Below are positions 12,426 to 23,757 of a stretch of 64,000 nucleotides of DNA, in pieces. Origin of the DNA: Cephalopachus bancanus (taxonomy: Eukaryota; Chordata; Mammalia; Primates; Tarsiidae); NCBI GenBank assembly GCA_027257055.1, contig JAPVLO010000007.1, positions 7,812,001 to 7,876,000 of the forward strand, read 5' to 3'. The notes under the pieces are model-generated. The model ran no database searches, had not been told where the DNA came from, and saw only the letters and a program-made list of their open reading frames with translations. Within the stretch, counting starts at the first letter, position 1; each line of letters begins with the position of its first letter. A program made the position numbers and the translations under genes.

Positions 12426-12740
12426 CCAACCCAAACCACAAAGTACTAATTTGTTATGAAAAATACATTGAGGAGGTGGGGCGGTGAGGGAGATGAATTC
12501 CTGTGAAATAAGCTGAAGTGTATTCCCTTGGGGAAGCCCTGGGCCCTCTCTGGATCTTAGAACTTTTCATTTCACAGTTGTTTTGGAAGTCTCCTTTACT
12601 TTGCTAATATTCTGCAAAGCTTTGGTGTCTCCCAAGTAGCACCCCTCTAGTCATGGGCCAAAACTTATTCCAAAGCACTTGCTCCCTGAACCTCCTGTTT
12701 CCCAAAGTAAAGTGGAGATGGTTTGGGGTGATATACAGAT

Positions 12741-13190
12741 AATTTTTTATTTTTTGAGTTGGAGTCACCCAGGCTGGAGTGCTGTAGCACGCTCACGGCC
12801 ACCCCAGCATCGCCCTTCTGGGCTCAGGCAATCTTCCACCTTAGCCTTCCAAGTAGCCAGAACTAAAGGTGCACGCTATCACACCTGGCTAATTTTTTTT
12901 TTATTCATTGTAGAGATGAGGTCTCGTCAAGTTGCCTGGTCTGGTCTCAAACCTGCGGACTCAGGCAATCCACACGCCTCGGCCTCCCAAATTGCTGGGA
13001 TTACAGGCTGAGCCACCGAGCCCAGCTAACTTTTTTTTTTTGAGTTGAAGTCTCACTCTTGTCACCCAGGCTGGAGTGCAGTGGCCGCTCCCAGTCACTG
13101 CAACCTTGACCTGCTGGGCTTAGGCGATCCTTCCGCCTCAGCCTTCCAAGTAGCTGGAACTACAGATGCACACCACCATGCCCGGCTAAT
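12741..13190 (-). repeat. Two adjacent antisense Alus (one full, one right-arm only)
   Basis: 12741-13026 is a full antisense Alu. 13028-13190 is a right monomer with gtggccgctcccagtcac near the diagnostic site. The border is a short T-rich run. Similar gataat-containing sequence flanks the pair. Confidence 0.85.
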
Positions 13191-16100
13191 ATGTGGATAA
13201 TATTATGCCCCATTATTATCAGCATGGGGGTATTATTATGAATATTTCCTATTTGTGTGGCCAGTGATACTGATTTTTCCATTCAGTGTGGTGGTGTAAA
13301 ATTTCCTTTTCAGATCATGTATTTAAATGAATGAAAAGCAAAACAGTATTAAGAAAATCATAGGACAGCTAAGCCTGCCGATGTGAAAAACCAGAGCTGA
13401 GACCCTTGTGGCTGAAATGTAGGGTACATGACTCTGCACACATCACCCTCTCTCCCTAGCAAAGCTGCTTGATTTGCAGTGGCCAGGCCTCTTGGATTTC
13501 CTGAATCAATAAGATGAAGAAAAGAGAAAAAGTAAGCATTCACAGGGAGCTTTCAATCACTCTGCCGAGCAGCAAATTCAGGTGTCCAGTAATCAGATAT
13601 GGGGGGTGGGGTGGAAGATATTGAATCATGCTCCTTGCTTGGTCTATGTAGCAATGATGACTTTCACTCTCTATTGTGTTTTAGAAGGTATTACCCATTC
13701 TTATGATGTCAATTAATGCTTAACTGCTGCAGAACCTAAGCTGGGAAAGGGAGCCAGCAGGAGTCCTGCGGTTTGGCTGGATGGCTACTTTCCTGCAGTC
13801 CTTTCTCAGAGACATTGCAGACAGTCAGCCACAGCTGGGTGAGGGCCTAGAGCATGCCTTCTGAAGAGCTATAGTCTAAGAACTGGTGAACAGATGGGAC
13901 GGTCATGTTGCTTTAGGGGTCCCTTAAATCCAGGTGATCTCCAGGTTACACTGCAGAAACACACAGAAAAGAGGGTTCCCTCGAGCAGGGCATAATGGCG
14001 TCTCCTGATTGGGGCAAACAGGATTCTAGCAAGTGAGCAGGCTGAGGGCAATGCTTTCAGAGTCACTGTCACTCGGACCCCAGCTCCCCCATTTGCCTTC
14101 AAAGCACCCCCAGTGCCTGCATATTTGGAGCTGGCTGTAGCATGGTCCTCCCTGCGTGAGCTCTTAGCTAGACATTGCCCATGTGCTGATTTTTCTCTGT
14201 TAGGAAGCCTTGTTCATCTTTTCTTCCAACTTTCATTTAGGTCCTGGACCTGGAGCCTGGGAAAGGCAAGCTCCCGAGGGAACCAGAGCTTCTGGCTGGT
14301 CTGCAGGAGATGTTTCTGGAAGGCCAGGAGTTGGCCAAATCCTGAGAACGATGTCGGAGGCTGTGGAGATGGCACAGACACAAGCAGACTTTGTTTCAAG
14401 GAACGCTTACAGCTGCCCCATGGGAAACAAAAAAACCCAGACTACTAGACGTGGTTTGAATGCTAATTCTGCTGACTTTGCCCACTTCTTCTTCACTGGT
14501 TCTCACTAGAAAAGTGCTGGACCAGTTCCCATTCATGGATGGGCAAATGGAGGCTCCAAGATGTTGGGTGGCTCACGCAGGGTCTCACAAACGCAGAAGG
14601 AGGGAGACAGACCTCAATCTCAAGCCTGACTCCAGAGGCGGGGTGCTGCCCTGGAGGGCATGATGGAGAAGGGCCAACACGAACCCTGGACGCCTGAGGA
14701 ACGTGGGGCAGGGCCGTCCTCAGCAGATCTCAGGACACACTGCACCATGATGTCTTGTTCTAAATGCACAGCCACCTAGGAGAGGAGCCCGGCCACATCC
14801 AAGCTAGGGATCAGACCCCATCAGGGAAGAGGGCAGTGCTGTGGGAGGCAGCCAGAGGGTAGGCCCGTGGAGATGAAACTCTGCCTCTGTTGTCCAGCAA
14901 TTCCACTCTGCTTCTTGCTTGCATCGGTCACTGGCAAGCAAACAGAAGCATTCAGGGAGGGGACTCTTCTCCAACTCAGGGGTCTGCTAGAAGCTTGCCT
15001 CCTGCATGCAGATCGGAGTCTCTCTGGGAGACAGATGTGGAAAATGCCGTCCTCTTCACCTTCTGGTGCTGTTGTGTCATCTCCTCACCCTGGGCCAGCA
15101 CCCACGCCTGCCTGCAGCCTGTCTGGCTGGGACGCAGCTGCCTCAACACCCAGCAGGAGCAGCCTGCCCAGACATTCCACCACCCGCCCCTCTCTCTGCT
15201 TTTTTCTTTCCCCTGTGCCCTGCGGTGGCACTTACATCCTCAACACATCATGGCCCTTGTTTACTGTCTCTTTTTTTGCCTGCGGTGGATTAAGTTGAAC
15301 CAAATGAAATTGCTGCTCTTGCTGGCCCCAGATAGCCAAATATCGGCAATTTCATGTATTCTTCTCTAATCAGTTTTATGGGGCCAGGTCTTGTCTGCTG
15401 AAGTCCAGGACTTAGAACTGTGGCTGCCCCAAAGTCGGCCTTCAGGAAAAGCTGTGGAATGAACAGATAAAAGTGACCATTCAGGGGCTTGGAGTATCAA
15501 CTCCCTGGGTTTTCAGCTCCAGAAGCAGAACGTATTCCGGGCGATTCCAGGAAGACACGAAGCCTGCAGACTCTAAGGTACTCCAGATGCCCTTCAGGGT
15601 TCCGTGTGATCTGCCCACACACAGTCCCAGTACAGGAAGAGCCGATTGTCTGGCAGAGCCACTGCTCTGCTAATGATGGGCATCCAGGCAGCAGAGGCAG
15701 AGGCCTAAGGAGAGTACAACACCATCACGCCTGCCCAGCCTGGGGACAGCTTCCTCCTGCATACAGGAGAGGCTGGCACCATTGTTCCCGCCATGTAGGA
15801 GGGTGTGAGCATGGAGTGGAGGGCCGGGGGCAGGCTCCCATGGCACGGTGGACCCAGTTGGCTATGTGTACCAAAAAGTGACCATTTTAGACTCCAGTGT
15901 TTAATGAAGGTCACAGGGGAATGTGAATGGAACTAATGAGAAAATAATTATCCAAGCTGGGAAGCCATCAAGGCTCTGAATGCTGCAATTTCTGTGCTAA
16001 TGGAAGTGGAAGGGAGGGCTGGCCAGAAGGAGTGGCCACTTTTGCTTTCCTGAGTCTGAAGTTTCTGGTCCTGGTAGGTTTTCAGGTGGGGGAGATGAGC

Positions 16101-16385
16101 TGTGGGAACCCATCTTGGCCCATCTCGGAACCAGCCCCGTCTCCTTGCTCCCATTCCAAGTGGGACCAGTGGAAAGATCAAGGTTGGTCCTACCCGTTTG
16201 GCAGTCCAAGAGGGGCCTGGTCAGAGGGAACAAGGGCCCAGGGAAGTCATTTCTTTCCACTGACCATGGGGGCACTTTAGGATCAGGCTGAATCCCCCCC
16301 CTCCCAGAATTCCCTCCTTTGGCTTTTGAAAAGGGCTGGGTTGGGAGACTGTCTGGGGAGGATGGACTGGAGGCAGCTGGGGGCC
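13191..16385. other. Intergenic region upstream of the PIEZO-like exon 1
   Basis: Contains the MIR at 14525 and unassigned sequence. A frame at 14113-14509 lies after a pyrimidine-rich acceptor-like site (tttcatttag), but its product is not recognisable. No CpG island or TATA-led promoter stands out before 16386. Confidence 0.5.
14525..14650 (-). repeat. MIR SINE
   Basis: Antisense MIR: ggatgggcaaatggaggctc, then cagggtctcacaaacg and caagcctgactccagag. Confidence 0.72.
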
Positions 16386-16449
16386 ATGGCCACGGAGGTG
16401 ACATCTGGGCTGCTCCTCCAAGTCCTGCTGCCATGTTACCTGTTCTCAG
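16386..16449 (+). pseudogene. PIEZO-like exon 1 (start codon, first membrane helix)
   Basis: Reads MATEVTSGLLLQVLLPCYLF and ends at a consensus CAG|GTAAGG donor. Human PIEZO2 also begins with a Met-Ala-Ser-Glu-Val N-terminus and a Leu-Leu-Leu-Pro motif at the same spacing, and its first coding exon is about the same length. The ATG sits in a GCCATGG context. An upstream in-frame ATG (16363) exists, but this start matches the family. No lesion is visible in this exon. No CpG island lies upstream. Confidence 0.85.
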
Positions 16450-16952
16450 GTAAGGTCATGAGATTGTTCCAAGAGAGGAAGGGACATTCCACACCAAACT
16501 GCCATCTGTACCTGAAGAGTTTAATGACTGCAGTCTTTCTGACCAGTGTCCGCCTATTGTTTCATGCAACCTGGCCATTCATTTTGAGAACACCGCAGGG
16601 GGCGTTAAGGCCCTAGGCCTGAGGCCTGGAAATTCTGCCCACTTGGGCCCCCCAGCCCCCTCCCCGCTTCCTGGAAGCCGGATGACTATGGGATAGAAGA
16701 ACCATACCCTGGGGACACTCCCGGTGTTTCTAGGTGCTGGTCGAGTCACACAGATTGCAAATTCAGGTCATTTCCACAGACCCATGTACATTTCTTGGGG
16801 ATCTAAATTGCAGCTGCACTTGTGCTGTGAGAGAGAGGAAAATCCGTCTTTTCCCTGCTCCCTCTTAGCTCCACCCTTCAGGCTCAGCCTTGGGTTTACA
16901 AATCACCCTTGCAAGACAGCAGGTGTGTTCCTTTGCTTCATTTAGCATTTTC

Positions 16953-17249
16953 TTTTTCTTTTTCTTTTTTTTTTTGAGTTGGAGTCTCACTCTGTCGCCC
17001 AGACTGGAGTGCAGTGGCCGCTCCCGGCCACCGCAGCCTCAACCTGCTGGGCTCCGGCGATCCTTCCACCTCAGCCTTCCAAGTAGCCAGAATTACAGGC
17101 ATGCGCTACCACGCCCGGTTGATTTTCTTGATTTATTGTAGAGATGAGGTCTCGCTGCCCAGGCGGGTCTCGAACCCGCGGGCTCAGGCAATCCACTCAC
17201 CTCAGCCTCCCAAAGGCGTGGGATTACAGGCTGAGCCACCAAGCCCAGC
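16953..17249 (-). repeat. Young lineage-specific Alu in PIEZO-like intron 1
   Basis: Antisense full-length copy with diagnostic gtggccgctcccggccac and gcgggtctcgaacccgc, and target duplication tttagcattttctt. Confidence 0.93.
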
Positions 17250-17289
17250 TTCCTTTAGCATTTTCTTCTCAACTGGGCGGAGGGAGTGA

Positions 17290-17460
17290 TGAGCTAACCA
17301 CTTTGCGGCATGGACCTTGACAAATGCAGGTTCCCAGGTCCTGTCCCAGACCAGCTGATTTTGAGTCTCCAGGAGTGGGGTTCAGGCACCCGTATTCTTT
17401 TTAAAGCACCCTCTCTTCAAACCAGCCTCGGAGACACTGGCCTAAGGATAATTCCAAAAT
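17290..17460 (+). mobile_element. MER5A-like hAT relic
   Basis: Contains diverged MER5A text (cagaccagctgattttgag, ctccaggagtggggttcagg, taaagcaccctc). Short and without clear ends. Confidence 0.55.
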
Positions 17461-19574
17461 GTATTGTCAGAGGAGATTTGAGGTTGAGTGGTGAGCATCC
17501 AAGTTGATTTGCATGGGGGTGGGGGGCGCCAAGTTTTCTACTACCTTGAGACTTGCTCTCCAAACGACTTGAGGCTGTAATTATACATGCAAAGTGAAGC
17601 TAAAATCTCAGAGAAGTATCTAGAGAATTCAAGTCAGAAGAAGCACGTTCCTCTGAAATACCTAGATAATGAAAGAAAAAAATATATTCATTGCATAAAT
17701 TGCTCATTAATTCACTCCTCTGTGGGGGCACACAGCTTAAAAGCAGGAGCTTTGATTAATCCAAGATATATTAAATTCTCAAGATGCTTTTTTCCCCCCG
17801 TGCTTGGATCCTCATATTTCTTTCTTCTAAAAAAATCATAAATAAAGTTGTCCTTTTGCAAAAATGCAGTTTAGATTTGGCTTGGCAGAATGAGCCCTCT
17901 AGTTGGTAGAATCAATTTGGGTGCACTTTTTCTTTTTTAAGTACACATTTTGAAATCAGATGCATTCTTTCCAGTTCACTGGAAATGCTAATTTTTTTCC
18001 CATCACATTTCAAAGTTATATTATGTGTGGCTAAGTGAACAACACCCAGCACAATAGCACTTCAGAGAGACTGAGGAAGGACGTGATCCCAATCAGGGGG
18101 AATTCCAGGGAAACGGTTAATTTCAAAGGCAGGCAACTGATTGGGGAAAATAATCTATAGAATTATTTATTTCCTTAAAAAAGAAGCCCTGAAAATTCAA
18201 AAACCACTTGCAAAAAACAAGAGTCTAATACTGACAGGTTGATTTTTCAAGACCCTCGTAAGGAAGTCTCAGCCAATCTGTCGCTTACTGGTGGGCTGCA
18301 GCTGTCCACAGGACTTAAGACCTTGAAGGTACAATGGGCAGTCGGTCATCTTCTCTACTATCCAAGCCCACAGCCAACTCCATGAAAGGCAGGCCAACCC
18401 CACATGGGAAGCCACTCACAGCTGGCTGCTGGACGTGTGAGTGCCTTTGCTGGTCCTTTTACAAAACCACCCTTTCATGACTGTAGGCGTGACAGAGCTT
18501 CCTCAGTCTCTTCCTGGGGATGGATATTAAATGCCTTGGGATGCCTTGTATTACAAAGTTCTCAGAGAAGCACAGATGTACCTGTGTAAAAAACCCTTCA
18601 TCGAAAGTAGGTGAGATGGATCGGCATAAGCTGCATTGGAGGCACTTTGAGGATGCTCCTTCCCAGTTGGTCAACACACTGATGCATTCATTGTTTTGAT
18701 CTAGTCACATATGGGACCAGACTCCAGATCTGGGATTTTATAGACCAATAAAAAAATTAGCAGAGCCGATTGCCACATTTTATTGTATCAAGAAAGGACA
18801 TTTAAAAAACAATCACCTTCTAAGGCCACCTCTCATAAAAAGAAGAGCCTTTGCACATCCTAAGAGCAAGACAAGCAGGAAGAACCAAGTCTCAGAAGTG
18901 ATCAATTCATTATTTGTTCAACCCATGTTTGCTGAGTGCCTCTTCGGTGCCCGGAGCATCCCAGGGGGTCAGGAGGACAGGAGGTCAACAAGGTCCCGCT
19001 TCAGGGACAGGTCTTTGCATCAAGTGTGTTTAGTTCCATGGGGAGAGTGACCAGGGTCAGGCCTGTCCTGGGAGGCCTGGCTATGCTTGACAGTGCTCTT
19101 CTACTTAGTATGTGCTGCCCCCTGCTTCGGGAAGCCACACATATTCTCTGAGTGAAGAAGCAACCGTGAGTGGGGTCTGGTCTGGACATGGATGGTTTCC
19201 CCTGCCTCTTTCCTCAGGAGCAGCCTCTGACTAAGGCTGGTCTCAGAAGGCCATGCATGTTCCCAATTATGAGTCATGGGGTACAGGTGACCAAGCAGAG
19301 TTGAGGGCAATGTGGTCACCACATCTAATCAATATAATTGTAGATACAGGGTAGGAGTTTGCTTCACTGACTTGCTTGTCTATAAAATCATTTGCTGTAC
19401 TGTCCTGAGGTGCAAACTTTCCTCACTGACCCGCCGTGGTTGAATCCTCATGGGTGGGCTCTTTCATCACTGACTGGCCACCATCAGTGCCTGTCATAAG
19501 TTTTAGTAAACCAATGTCTCACCCTGCTGGACTTCTAGGTGACTTCTTTGGAGTATATAAAGAACCTTACATTG
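17461..19574. other. PIEZO-like intron 1, AT-rich unassigned sequence
   Basis: 17560-18260 is AT-rich and repeat-free by eye, with several ATTA-type motifs. It may be constrained noncoding DNA or simply old sequence. The L2 at 18905 is the only clear repeat. Confidence 0.4.
18905..19025. repeat. L2 LINE fragment
   Basis: cattatttgttcaacccatg, tttgctgagtgcctcttcgg fits L2. Confidence 0.62.
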
Positions 19575-19642
19575 CAAGTCCTCTCAGATCTGGGATTGCC
19601 TTATACCTGGCTACAGAGCCAGGCAAGTTCCACCAAATCCAG
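19575..19642 (+). pseudogene. PIEZO-like exon 2 remnant (tentative)
   Basis: The frame ASPLRSGIALYLATEPGKF resembles the second PIEZO exon, where an L-R-x-S-G-L-x-L-x-Y-L stretch is followed by an E-P-x-K segment ending in Gln. The helix appears shortened by several residues, and the donor reads CAG|CTGGTA rather than GT directly. Placement between exons 1 and 3 is correct. The match is short, so chance is possible. Confidence 0.4.
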
Positions 19643-19853
19643 CTGGTAACAAGTGAGCAGATGGCGTCTAGATGGGCAAGTCATGGGAAGCAGAACAGGC
19701 AGTCCCTCATTTCTCCTCTGTCCACCCCAAGAAAGCGACCTCCCAGCTGGGAGCCTATCCACAATGATCCAGCTGGGGCCGCTGGCAGGGCCAGGCATCA
19801 GAACCTCTTCCCATGCTGCACACACCCCCAGACCACCCATTCTCCTCCTCCAG

Positions 19854-20000
19854 GAAGCGCCAAGCACTATTTGGTGCTTGGGGATCTTCTGTGTCTGCGT
19901 CCTGCTGCAAGGGGCATTCCAGATGGCCTTTTGCTCCAGGCCCCCCAACCGGAATGACCACTTCTACCACTGCCTTCCAAAGCTTTGGAACACAGACCAG
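19854..20000 (+). pseudogene. PIEZO-like exon 3 remnant
   Basis: A good acceptor (ctcctcctccag) precedes a frame containing CLGIFCVCVLLQGAFQMAF and then CLPKLWNTD. In PIEZO1/2 the matching exon has an L-G...L...A-x-Q transmembrane helix followed by a conserved Cys-x-x-x-W-E-x-T segment, and the L-G, A and Q positions coincide without gaps. I could not find the donor. The next family exons (residues about 120-200) are not recognisable between here and 22827. Confidence 0.5.
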
Positions 20001-20212
20001 CAAGCCGAAAGGCCGGCTTGTGACTTGGTCATTAGACAGGACTGTGCCGGCACTAGTCCTGTGCCTTCCAAGACAGAGATCTTCCTAAAAGCACCCCTCC
20101 ACTGATTCCTCAGCCCCTTCCTCAAGCAACCTCACTTGAAAGAAGGCCACTGGGCATAGCAGCAAGGGATGGGGATTGCATGAGGGCTGATGATTTTGTG
20201 GAAAGATGTCCT

Positions 20213-20425
20213 AGACCAGGGTAGACAAATAAGGCCCTTGGGCCACATCTGGCCTGCCAACTGAAGGAAAAAGAATACTTTCCTAGATACATGGGGTGAT
20301 TTATGGGAGCCCGAATGTGAGTTTCCCATTGAGTTTTATTGGCCCACGGTGCCCGCTGTGGGTGTCTCCTCTGGCTGCTTTGGCTGAAAGTAGTTACTAC
20401 CTAGTGCTTTACAGGGAAAGTTTCC
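20213..20425. mobile_element. hAT-like MER relic (same family as 35544)
   Basis: The text ccagggtagacaaataaggcc, followed by gagttttattggcccacgg and ctggctgctttggc, resembles the same non-autonomous family, more diverged. Confidence 0.6.
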
Positions 20426-20923
20426 CAAGCTCAGGTCTAAATTCATGGATGGATTTTTCGAGGGCCTCATGACTTCCCTGGAATTGTTCACAAAGTGAGG
20501 CCTGGACTCTTTTCCAGGCCCACAGTCTTCATCAAGCTCTCATGGAGGCCCCGGTCCCCAAAACAAAGGCAAACCCACATATGGAACACCCAAGTACACT
20601 GGAATTTCAGACCAAGGATGGATAGTTGCTTAGTACAACTGTGCCCGTGAAATATTCAGGACATGCTTATACTGAAAACTTCATGTGTGTGTATCTGAAA
20701 TTCCAGTGTATGTGGGTATCTTGTATTTTATCTGCTACCCAGGCAGGAGAGTAAGAAGGACTCACTTCTCTGTTAGGGGACACCTGGTCCCCTTCTCATG
20801 CCCCTACCTGTACTCTTCATGAGGTGATGGAACTCCCCCCTCCCCGATTCTTCCCTCCAGGGTGTCCCTCATCACCATGTGGTGGTCTAGTAAGAAACAG
20901 TAGGACAGTTATTTCCTCTAAAC

Positions 20924-21345
20924 TTTTTTTTTTTCCTGAGTTAGAGTCTCACTCTGTCGCCCAGACTGGAGTGCAGTGGCCGCTCCCGGCCACCGCAGCC
21001 TCAACCTCCTGGGCTCCAGCGAGCCTTCCACCTCAGCCTTCTGAGTATCTGGAATTACAGGCATGCGCTACCACGCCCGGCTGATTTTTTTTTTTTTTTG
21101 ATTTATTGTAGAGATGAGGTCTCGCCTTCCCAGGCGGGTCTCGAACCCGCGGGCTCAGGCCATCCACTCACCTCAGCCTCCCAAAGGCACGGGATTATAG
21201 GCTGAGCCACCGAGCCCGGCTGCCCAGTTAATTTTTTAAAATATTTTTGTGGAGATGGGATTGCTGTGCTGTCCAGGGAGGTCTCAAATTCCTGGCTTCA
21301 AGCAATCCTCCCATCTTGGCCTTCCAAAGTGCTAAGATTACAGCA
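20924..21345 (-). repeat. Young Alu next to an old Alu fragment
   Basis: 20924-21220 is a young antisense copy with both diagnostic hairpins. 21221-21345 is an old antisense Alu left-arm fragment (ctggcttcaagcaatcctcc). Confidence 0.88.
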
Positions 21346-22635
21346 GGGAAATGTTGCTCCTGTAGGCAGAGGCAGTTTTGTCTATTGATGTTTATGTCCA
21401 GGCACCTGTACCACTCCAGGCCAGTCCTAGCTGCTCAATAACTATTTCTGGAAGAGAAACTGTCCAACCAGAGGTGAGGATCCAGCACTTGGCAGGGAAC
21501 TGGCGGCTCCAGCATGACTGGCCACACCCACTTGCCAGGCCACGCCCACTCACTAAGGCACACAGGCCTGAGAGCCATGGCCAGGGGAAGGGCCCCAAAT
21601 ACCCCACATGCCAGTGCCTGAAGTCCCACCATTAGGAGTTCATTCTTTCAGCTTAAATGTATGCGCACATGCACCTACTCCTTTTAAATGCAGACATCCC
21701 TGGAAGGACCAGGAAGATTTCTGTTCATCTTCCTTTGTTTGAGGTAGAAAAAGAGTTCCAGACAGAGGTCGGATTTGTGAAGACCCCCTCAGGCTCAACA
21801 CTTCATTAGAAGACCTTCGAGACCTCAGTGGAACTGCTGTGCTCACAGTCACAGCTTGTCGCAGTGGACACAGGCGACAGTCGGCACAGGGAGGAGCATG
21901 TGGGCAGGGCCCAGGAGGCCCAGAGGTGAATTTCTGGTTGTTCTCTCCCAGTGAAGGTGCAGACAGCACTCACTCTCCCAGCAGTGATGCATGGCCACAC
22001 GCACAAAGGGCAGCCAGCCAGGAGAGCACACCAGCCCCAGTGTTCAGAGTTTGGCTGAGACTCTGCCGCATAGACACGGCTACGCGCCGCATGGCTGGCC
22101 TCGTCCCCAGCCCGCTGGAGGCAGAGTTCAAGGTCCCACGTAAAATATATTGTCAGTGCAGACTCTCTGGTGTGACCTGAGCCCTGTGGTTAGACAGAGA
22201 TGCCCTTCTCAGGTAGGACTTCCCAAGGGCTTTGTGGTTACCTCCCAGGAGCCCTGGCCAAAGCCAGTGCTCTCTGGGCAAGGTTCACGCTTTGCTGCAT
22301 GGTCAGCTGCATGTCTCAAGTTTAGACTCCTGTAACCCTCAGCAGTTGACCCAGCCCACAAGCTTCCACATGAACACTTTGACAGTGACCTGGACCCAGG
22401 ATCAGCCCCCTGGGGAAGGAGGCTGCTGTGGGACCGTGTGGCCACAGGGAGCCCATGACAGGCTTGGGTGACTTTACAACTTCCAGAGGCCCAACCCGGG
22501 TGGAAGGGACCATGAGCTGGTTTGATTTGTCAAGTGTTGAGATCTGTTCCCAAGAAGTGTTGACGCTGGTTGGGCCCCAGGACCAGAGAACCCAAGGGTG
22601 TGCTCTGTGACCTTGGATGAGCCACTACCTCCTCC

Positions 22636-22790
22636 GGGCTACCATCATGCCTGGCTAATGTTTTATATTTTTTGTAGAGACCGGGTCTTTCTATGTTTCT
22701 TGGGCTGGTCTTGAACTCCTGGCCTCAAATGTTCCTCTATCCTCGGCCTTCTAAAGTGGTGGGATTATAGGCTTGTACCACTGTGCCCGG
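22636..22790 (-). repeat. Old Alu left-monomer fragment
   Basis: Antisense, diverged monomer just upstream of the PIEZO-like exon at 22827. It ends gtaccactgtgcccggc. Confidence 0.75.
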
Positions 22791-22826
22791 CACTGGCTGG
22801 TATTTCTTCCTTCTGACTCTTCCTAG

Positions 22827-23032
22827 TTTCATGAGAGCGACTCTGAGGATGATGTCACCAGCTCCTGCTCAGAGTACAGAGCTGAGAAGTCTGAGGAGGC
22901 CAAGGGGACAAGCAAGGACTTCATTCTTAAAGTCACTGCCTTCATTTTGGGTCTGAAAATCACAATGAAGCCTCCTCCACTTGCCCACCCCTGTGGGGAA
23001 AACTCTGGTGACTCTTGTCCTGGACTTGGCAG
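22827..23032 (+). pseudogene. PIEZO-like exon: acidic linker and helix, one frameshift
   Basis: Acceptor ttcctag and donor CAG|GTACTG are intact. The first frame is an acidic linker (HESDSEDDVTSSCSEY...) followed by TSKDFILKVTAFILGLK, like the S-K-L-K-E-F-I region of PIEZO2. The last part matches only in another frame (GKTLVTLVLDLAG, against the family's G-K/R-V-x-V-T-x-L-L...G). The frame changes at the GGGG run near 22995. The exon boundary after that Gly agrees with the next exon's start. Confidence 0.8.
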
Positions 23033-23538
23033 GTACTGAGAAGGTCCCCACAGCAGGACCAAGATTGGGCTACCTGGTAGTGGGAGGAGGTAGACAGAGC
23101 TAGAGAGACCGGGACAGGCCAGGGGCTTCTGGGAGGCATCAGGCATGCTAGGGATGCTCCAGGGAAGGAGGTGGTCTCATCAGATAAGCCAGCCAAGGGC
23201 TGCAGGGTGAGCTCCCCAGGAGCCACAGCCCCCAAGAGCCACGGTGACAGGGGAGTGAGGGAGAGCTCACTTCTGCCCGGCAGAGCGGGGATGGGGTACC
23301 CCTTGCCCTTAGGCCCTGCTGCTCTTCAGATGGGGGGACAAGGGGTTTCCGGGAGGGGCTCAGGCCATCCCAAGGAAGCCTACGTTGAGGACCTGAGGGT
23401 CGCCCTGCCCCAGGACCCAGGGAGTGCTGTTCTGTTTCAGGCATGTCTGTGGGGTCTGGTCCACCCCAGCTGTCTTCAGCACTGCATCTCAGAACTCTCG
23501 GTCAGCTGGGGTGCGGGTAAGTAGGGTTGTCTTCCCAG

Positions 23539-23757
23539 GGATGTGCTCCCCTTCCGTGACCTCAGCCATGTACCTTGGGCCTGCCTGGGCCTGGCTCCTC
23601 CTGGACATGCCACTGGGCTCTGGGCGCTGTGGCCTTGGGCTCCCTCTGTGTCATTGTGGCCATTTATACTGCTAGCTGCCTGGCGGGCCTGAACCTCTAC
23701 AAGTTGCTATTTCTCCAGGGCCTCCAGCCTCCCAGTGACATCTATGCCAGAATGAGG
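23539..23757 (+). pseudogene. PIEZO-like exon: blade repeat, frameshift and lost donor
   Basis: Follows acceptor cttcccag. Opens as MCSPSVTSAMYL, matching the P-S-x-T-S-x-V-Y of PIEZO2. The reading frame then shifts by one base at TACCTTGGG (about 23572), after which WTCH and SLCVIVAIYTASCLAGLNLY and GLQPPSDIYARM follow the family closely (L-C-V-x-V...G-L-x-L-Y, P-P-x-x-x-Y-A-R). The length of about 219 nt fits the family exon. The expected donor after ATGAG is not GT but GC (ATGAG|GCCAGT). Confidence 0.88.

Noticed and set aside
14113..14509. Overlapping frames after an acceptor-like tttcatttag
   Set aside because: No recognisable protein and no matching donor. Probably chance.
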